From the NCBI GenBank assembly GCA_003565815.1, contig PXAS01000412.1, positions 1 to 8,647 on the forward strand: DNA of 8,647 bases, in the 5' to 3' direction. A program made the translations under genes and the position numbers. The stretch is from PVC group bacterium. Lineage in GTDB: Bacteria > Verrucomicrobiota > Kiritimatiellia > SS1-B-03-39 > UBA6053. A model generated the notes under the pieces. That model was not told where the DNA came from. It did no database searches and was given only the letters and a program-made list of their open reading frames with translations. Shown here one piece after another: positions 6,832-8,647 of the stretch (the first letter of the stretch is position 1; every line of letters begins with the position of its first letter).

Positions 6832-7774
6832 TTTGCATTCCTTTCTCAACAATTCTTAATTTCGCCGAACGTGCCCTGGGATTGGCCGTTCGCTCCTGTT
6901 CACCGGCCTCCACCGGCTTCCGGGTCACCCGGGTGACGCGGGGGAAGTCCCCCCGCCATTCGCTGCCCCCTTCATAGAGGGAAATTTCCCGGCCTTCATG
7001 GCGGCGGAAGGTTTGTTTGACGATCCGGTCTTCCAGGGAATGAAAGGAGATGACCGCCAAACGCCCCCCCGGCTTCAAGACCTCCAAGGCCCCTTCCAGT
7101 CCCCGTTCGATCGAGGTCAATTCGTCGTTGACCACCATGCGCAGGGCCTGGAAGGTGCGCGTGGCCGGATGAATCCGCGCACCCTTGCGTCCGCCAATCG
7201 CCATTTCCACCAAAGCGGCAAGCTCGGTCGTCGTACGGATGGGGTTTTCATCCCGGGTCTCGACAATCCGCTTGGCGATTCGCCGGGAGGCCCGGTCTTC
7301 GCCGTAGCGGAAGATGACATTGGCAATTTCCGTTTCCGTTGCACCGGCCAGCCATTCGGCCGCAGTCGCACCCGTGGTGGGATCCATCCGCATATCCAAA
7401 GGGGCTTCATGCCTGAAACTGAAGCCACGTTCCGGGGTGTCCAACTGATCCGAGCTGACGCCCATGTCCATGAGGATGGCATCCGCATCCCAAAAACCAT
7501 GGGTTTCCGCCAAAGCGCGGATCTCCGCAAAATTTCCATGCGCGGTTTGGAACCGAGCCCCGAAATGGGCCAATCGGTCCGAGCTGCGCTTCAAGGCTTC
7601 CGGATCGCGGTCCAGGCCCAACAACCGTCCATGGGGCGCCGCGGCCTCCAGCAAGGCTTCGGCATGGCCGCCCCCCCCCAAGGTGGCGTCAATACATACG
7701 GCATCGGGTTGCAGCCGCAGACCCGACAGGACCTCCGCCCGCAAGACCGGCTGATGAACAGAGCAGACCATCAT
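6815..7774 (-). CDS. rsmH: 16S rRNA (cytosine(1402)-N(4))-methyltransferase RsmH
   Basis: RsmH (formerly MraW) uses S-adenosylmethionine to methylate N4 of C1402 in the decoding centre of 16S rRNA. The 319-residue protein is full length. Motifs seen: HQPVL (7-11), the SAM-binding IDATLGGGGHAEALL (28-42), GLDRDPEAL (53-61), LMDMGVSSDQLDTPERGFSF (101-120), LDMRMD (126-131), RYGEDRASRRIA (156-167), IHPATRTFQALRMVVNDEL (201-219), ISFHSLEDRIVK (242-253) and the C-terminal NPRARSAKLR (298-307). The ATG at 7774 overlaps the stop of the small gene upstream by 4 nt (ATGA), with GGAG 12 nt upstream. A second ATG follows immediately at 7771. A G9 tract lies in the SAM-binding motif. The 3' end overlaps ftsL by 17 nt. 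Confidence 0.98.
   Translation of the reverse strand: MMVCSVHQPVLRAEVLSGLRLQPDAVCIDATLGGGGHAEALLEAAAPHGRLLGLDRDPEALKRSSDRLAHFGARFQTAHGNFAEIRALAETHGFWDADAILMDMGVSSDQLDTPERGFSFRHEAPLDMRMDPTTGATAAEWLAGATETEIANVIFRYGEDRASRRIAKRIVETRDENPIRTTTELAALVEMAIGGRKGARIHPATRTFQALRMVVNDELTSIERGLEGALEVLKPGGRLAVISFHSLEDRIVKQTFRRHEGREISLYEGGSEWRGDFPRVTRVTRKPVEAGEQERTANPRARSAKLRIVEKGMQNDGKA
6839..6844 (-). promoter_or_regulatory. Ribosome binding site of ftsL
   Basis: AAAGGA on the minus strand inside the end of rsmH, 7 nt before the ATG at 6831. It favours that ATG over the TTG at 6852. Confidence 0.6.
7671..7679 (-). repeat. G9 homopolymer in the rsmH SAM-binding motif
   Basis: Nine C on the plus strand, read as (TT)G GGG GGG GG(C) in rsmH, encoding Leu32 to Gly35 of the LGGGGH motif. 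Any change in length not divisible by three would truncate RsmH near codon 35. Confidence 0.75.
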
Positions 7775-7971
7775 CGCCCCCGATTTCTCCGGCCCGACGC
7801 ACTGTCCCGGGCGGACACGCGAAGGTCGCCCATGTACTCACCCGTCAACTTCTGCTTATGCATCAGTTCCAACGGCAATCGGGTGCGTTCATCCGGCAGA
7901 CGGAAAGCACGCCCTCGTTTCGCGGTACGCAGGATCGCGGATACGCCAAATAAGTTTTTCAAGTTCGCCAT
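7771..7971 (-). CDS. Small basic protein of unknown function between mraZ and rsmH (66 aa)
   Basis: I do not recognise this protein. The ATG at 7971 gives 66 residues, with GGGAG 7 nt upstream, and the stop overlaps the rsmH start by 4 nt (ATGA), a typical real-gene junction in this operon. The product is strongly basic, with 16 Arg+Lys against 6 Asp+Glu. It has a short hydrophobic N-terminal stretch (NLFGVSAILR, 6-15) that is too short for a membrane helix, an Arg-rich middle (AKRGRAFRLPDERTRLP, 17-33), a motif-like LTGEYMGDLRVSARDS (42-57) and an Arg-rich tail. There is no signal peptide or cysteine. By composition it could bind nucleic acid or act near the membrane, but no function is assigned. 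The frame extends to an ATG at 8088 inside mraZ, which I reject because of the 79-nt overlap. It is not part of the usual dcw gene set. That it is a gene rests on its junctions and spacing, since without it mraZ and rsmH would be 235 nt apart. Confidence 0.65.
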   Translation of the reverse strand: MANLKNLFGVSAILRTAKRGRAFRLPDERTRLPLELMHKQKLTGEYMGDLRVSARDSASGRRNRGR

Positions 7972-8009
7972 TTCGGGACTCCCGGGTTTGTGAGGTTGAA
8001 TGGAAGGGT

Positions 8010-8489
8010 TTACATTTTCAGTGATTTGGCCGCTGAGGCCAAACCGGCGGAAGCGTTGCGCCTTTCGGCCCAGGCCTCCGGCGTCCACAACTCAATACGA
8101 TTGAACGCGCCGGCAAGAATCACCTCCGAAGTCAACCCGGCATACGCCAGGTGATCGTCTTTCACCCGAATGCGCCCTTGGGCATCAAAGGTGAGGTGAT
8201 CCGATTCCGACGCCACCGTCAGCATGAGATCCATCTCCTCGGGATCGGAAAGCTGCATGCTTTCCATCCGTTGCATGAGTTGGGCCATCACGGGCGGAGG
8301 CAAGAGCATCAAACAGGGTCTTCCGATGCCGGGCATGAGATAAAGGCTTTTGCCTTCTCCCACCAGATCCCGCCAAACCGAAGGAATGGTCAGCCGCTTT
8401 TTGGGGTCCAAATTATGGGCATGACGTCCCATAAACGGGGCCTGTCCCCCGCCTGAACCGGCGATAAGTTGCTGTAATTCGATAGACAT
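8010..8489 (-). CDS. mraZ: Transcriptional regulator MraZ
   Basis: MraZ is a DNA-binding protein of the SpoVT-AbrB fold, usually a ring-shaped multimer, that represses its own dcw operon. The 159-residue protein has two tandem half-domains: GRHAHNLDPKKRLTIPSVWR (21-40) and LTFDAQGRIRVKDDHLAYAG (99-118), followed by the family motif AGAFNRIELW (126-135). The first DxKGR motif reads DPKKR, the second DAQGR. An 18-residue Gly-containing extension precedes the usual start region FMGRHAHNLD. Translation from the ATG at 8489 is assumed; the ATG at 8432 (Met20) would give a near-canonical MraZ N-terminus. Neither has a good Shine-Dalgarno site. Direct repeats of its own operator type end one base before the ATG at 8489. 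It is first in the operon, with a 38-nt gap to the next gene. Confidence 0.95.
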   Translation of the reverse strand: MSIELQQLIAGSGGGQAPFMGRHAHNLDPKKRLTIPSVWRDLVGEGKSLYLMPGIGRPCLMLLPPPVMAQLMQRMESMQLSDPEEMDLMLTVASESDHLTFDAQGRIRVKDDHLAYAGLTSEVILAGAFNRIELWTPEAWAERRNASAGLASAAKSLKM

Positions 8490-8490
8490 A

Positions 8491-8530
8491 GTGTGACACT
8501 CGGCCCCACTCTACCCCACCTTACCCCACC
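8491..8530 (-). promoter_or_regulatory. MraZ operator: TGGGG boxes at 10-bp period
   Basis: On the minus strand four successive 10-mers read GGTGGGGTAA / GGTGGGGTAG / AGTGGGGCCG / AGTGTCACAC, ending one base before the mraZ ATG. The first three carry TGGGG with exactly 5 nt between boxes, and the fourth keeps only GTG. E. coli MraZ is known to bind TGGGN direct repeats separated by 5 nt upstream of mraZ, so this is very likely the autoregulatory operator. Its place over the ribosome-binding region means bound MraZ could also affect use of the start region, which is inference. Confidence 0.88.
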
Positions 8531-8557
8531 AAAGCAACTCAAAACCAGAAAATAGGC

Positions 8558-8591
8558 AAAAAAAAAGACACCCCGTTGGGGGTGCCTTTTT
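8558..8591 (-). terminator. Rho-independent terminator, best read on the minus strand
   Basis: On the minus strand the RNA forms the stem GGCACCCC / GGGGUGUC with loop CAAC, eight pairs including one G-U, followed by nine T (8566-8558). On the plus strand the same hairpin has an A-C mismatch and only five T. It therefore probably ends a minus-strand transcript entering from beyond 8647 and insulates the dcw operon from it. It may act weakly in the other direction. Confidence 0.75.
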
Positions 8592-8623
8592 CAGGACAGG
8601 TCCGTTGAGCTTTTGGAAAAGCC

Positions 8624-8647
8624 TTAGAGACCGCCTCCGGTGGTTCC
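8624..8647 (-). CDS. Possible last codons of an upstream minus-strand gene
   Basis: From the window edge one minus frame reads GTTGGGL followed by TAA at 8626-8624, about 33 nt before the terminator hairpin. That spacing fits a gene end followed by its terminator. Seven codons cannot identify a family, and the frame could be chance. Confidence 0.3.
   Translation of the reverse strand, partial: GTTGGGL

Noticed and set aside
6998..7993. 331-codon open frame on the plus strand
   Set aside because: It is antisense to rsmH and the small gene. Its composition is typical of a shadow frame.
7972..8088. Longer start for the small protein at 8088
   Set aside because: It would overlap mraZ by 79 nt. 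The ATG at 7971 has its own Shine-Dalgarno site, and the extension follows the mraZ 3' end in another frame.
8491..8530. Short tandem repeat or CRISPR remnant
   Set aside because: The 10-bp units with TGGGG cores directly before mraZ are explained by the MraZ operator. The units are far too short for CRISPR repeats and spacers.
8508..8559. Sigma70-like promoter for mraZ
   Set aside because: Partial hexamers exist (for example TTGCTT and TAGAGT on the minus strand with 18-nt spacing), but no pair is convincing, so no promoter is annotated although one must lie nearby.

Overview
The window is the first half of a division and cell wall (dcw) gene cluster, read entirely from the minus strand. 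From right to left it holds mraZ, a small unrecognised gene, rsmH, ftsL, ftsI, murE, murF, mraY and the first 216 codons of murD, which runs off the left edge. Apart from the small gene between mraZ and rsmH, this is the same order as in E. coli. The cluster would be expected to continue past position 1 with genes such as ftsW, murG and murC, but that part is not visible.

The organism is a GC-rich diderm-type bacterium. MurE carries the DNPR signature of meso-diaminopimelate ligases. The KKAGTPTMGG form of MraY, the long loop after its HHH motif and the DPKKRLTIPS form of MraZ suggest Verrucomicrobiota or a PVC relative. That placement is an impression from memory, not a search result.

Right edge (8490-8647): the last codons of a possible upstream minus-strand gene are followed by a hairpin with a T tract, which fits a terminator better on the minus strand than on the plus strand. 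After a short AT-richer gap come three exact TGGGG boxes and a fourth decayed copy at a strict 10-bp period, ending one base before the mraZ start codon. This matches the known MraZ operator pattern (TGGGN repeats with 5-nt spacers), so the operon is probably autoregulated by MraZ.

8489 to 1: the genes are packed with no internal terminator or gap over 40 bases. Most junctions are 1-nt gaps or 4-nt overlaps, which points to one polycistronic message with translational coupling. MurD, MurE and MurF act in the cytoplasm to build UDP-MurNAc-pentapeptide, and MraY transfers it to the lipid carrier to make lipid I. FtsL and FtsI belong to the septal synthesis machinery, RsmH methylates 16S rRNA and MraZ regulates the operon. 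Several longest-ORF starts had to be shortened (murE, murF, ftsI, ftsL) because internal starts sit behind good Shine-Dalgarno sites at the end of the preceding gene.

No mobile element, CRISPR array, tRNA or rRNA was seen. This is a conserved housekeeping locus. The points most worth a second look are the 66-residue basic protein between mraZ and rsmH, the MraZ operator, the unusual MurD P-loop, and the homopolymer tracts in rsmH and mraY.
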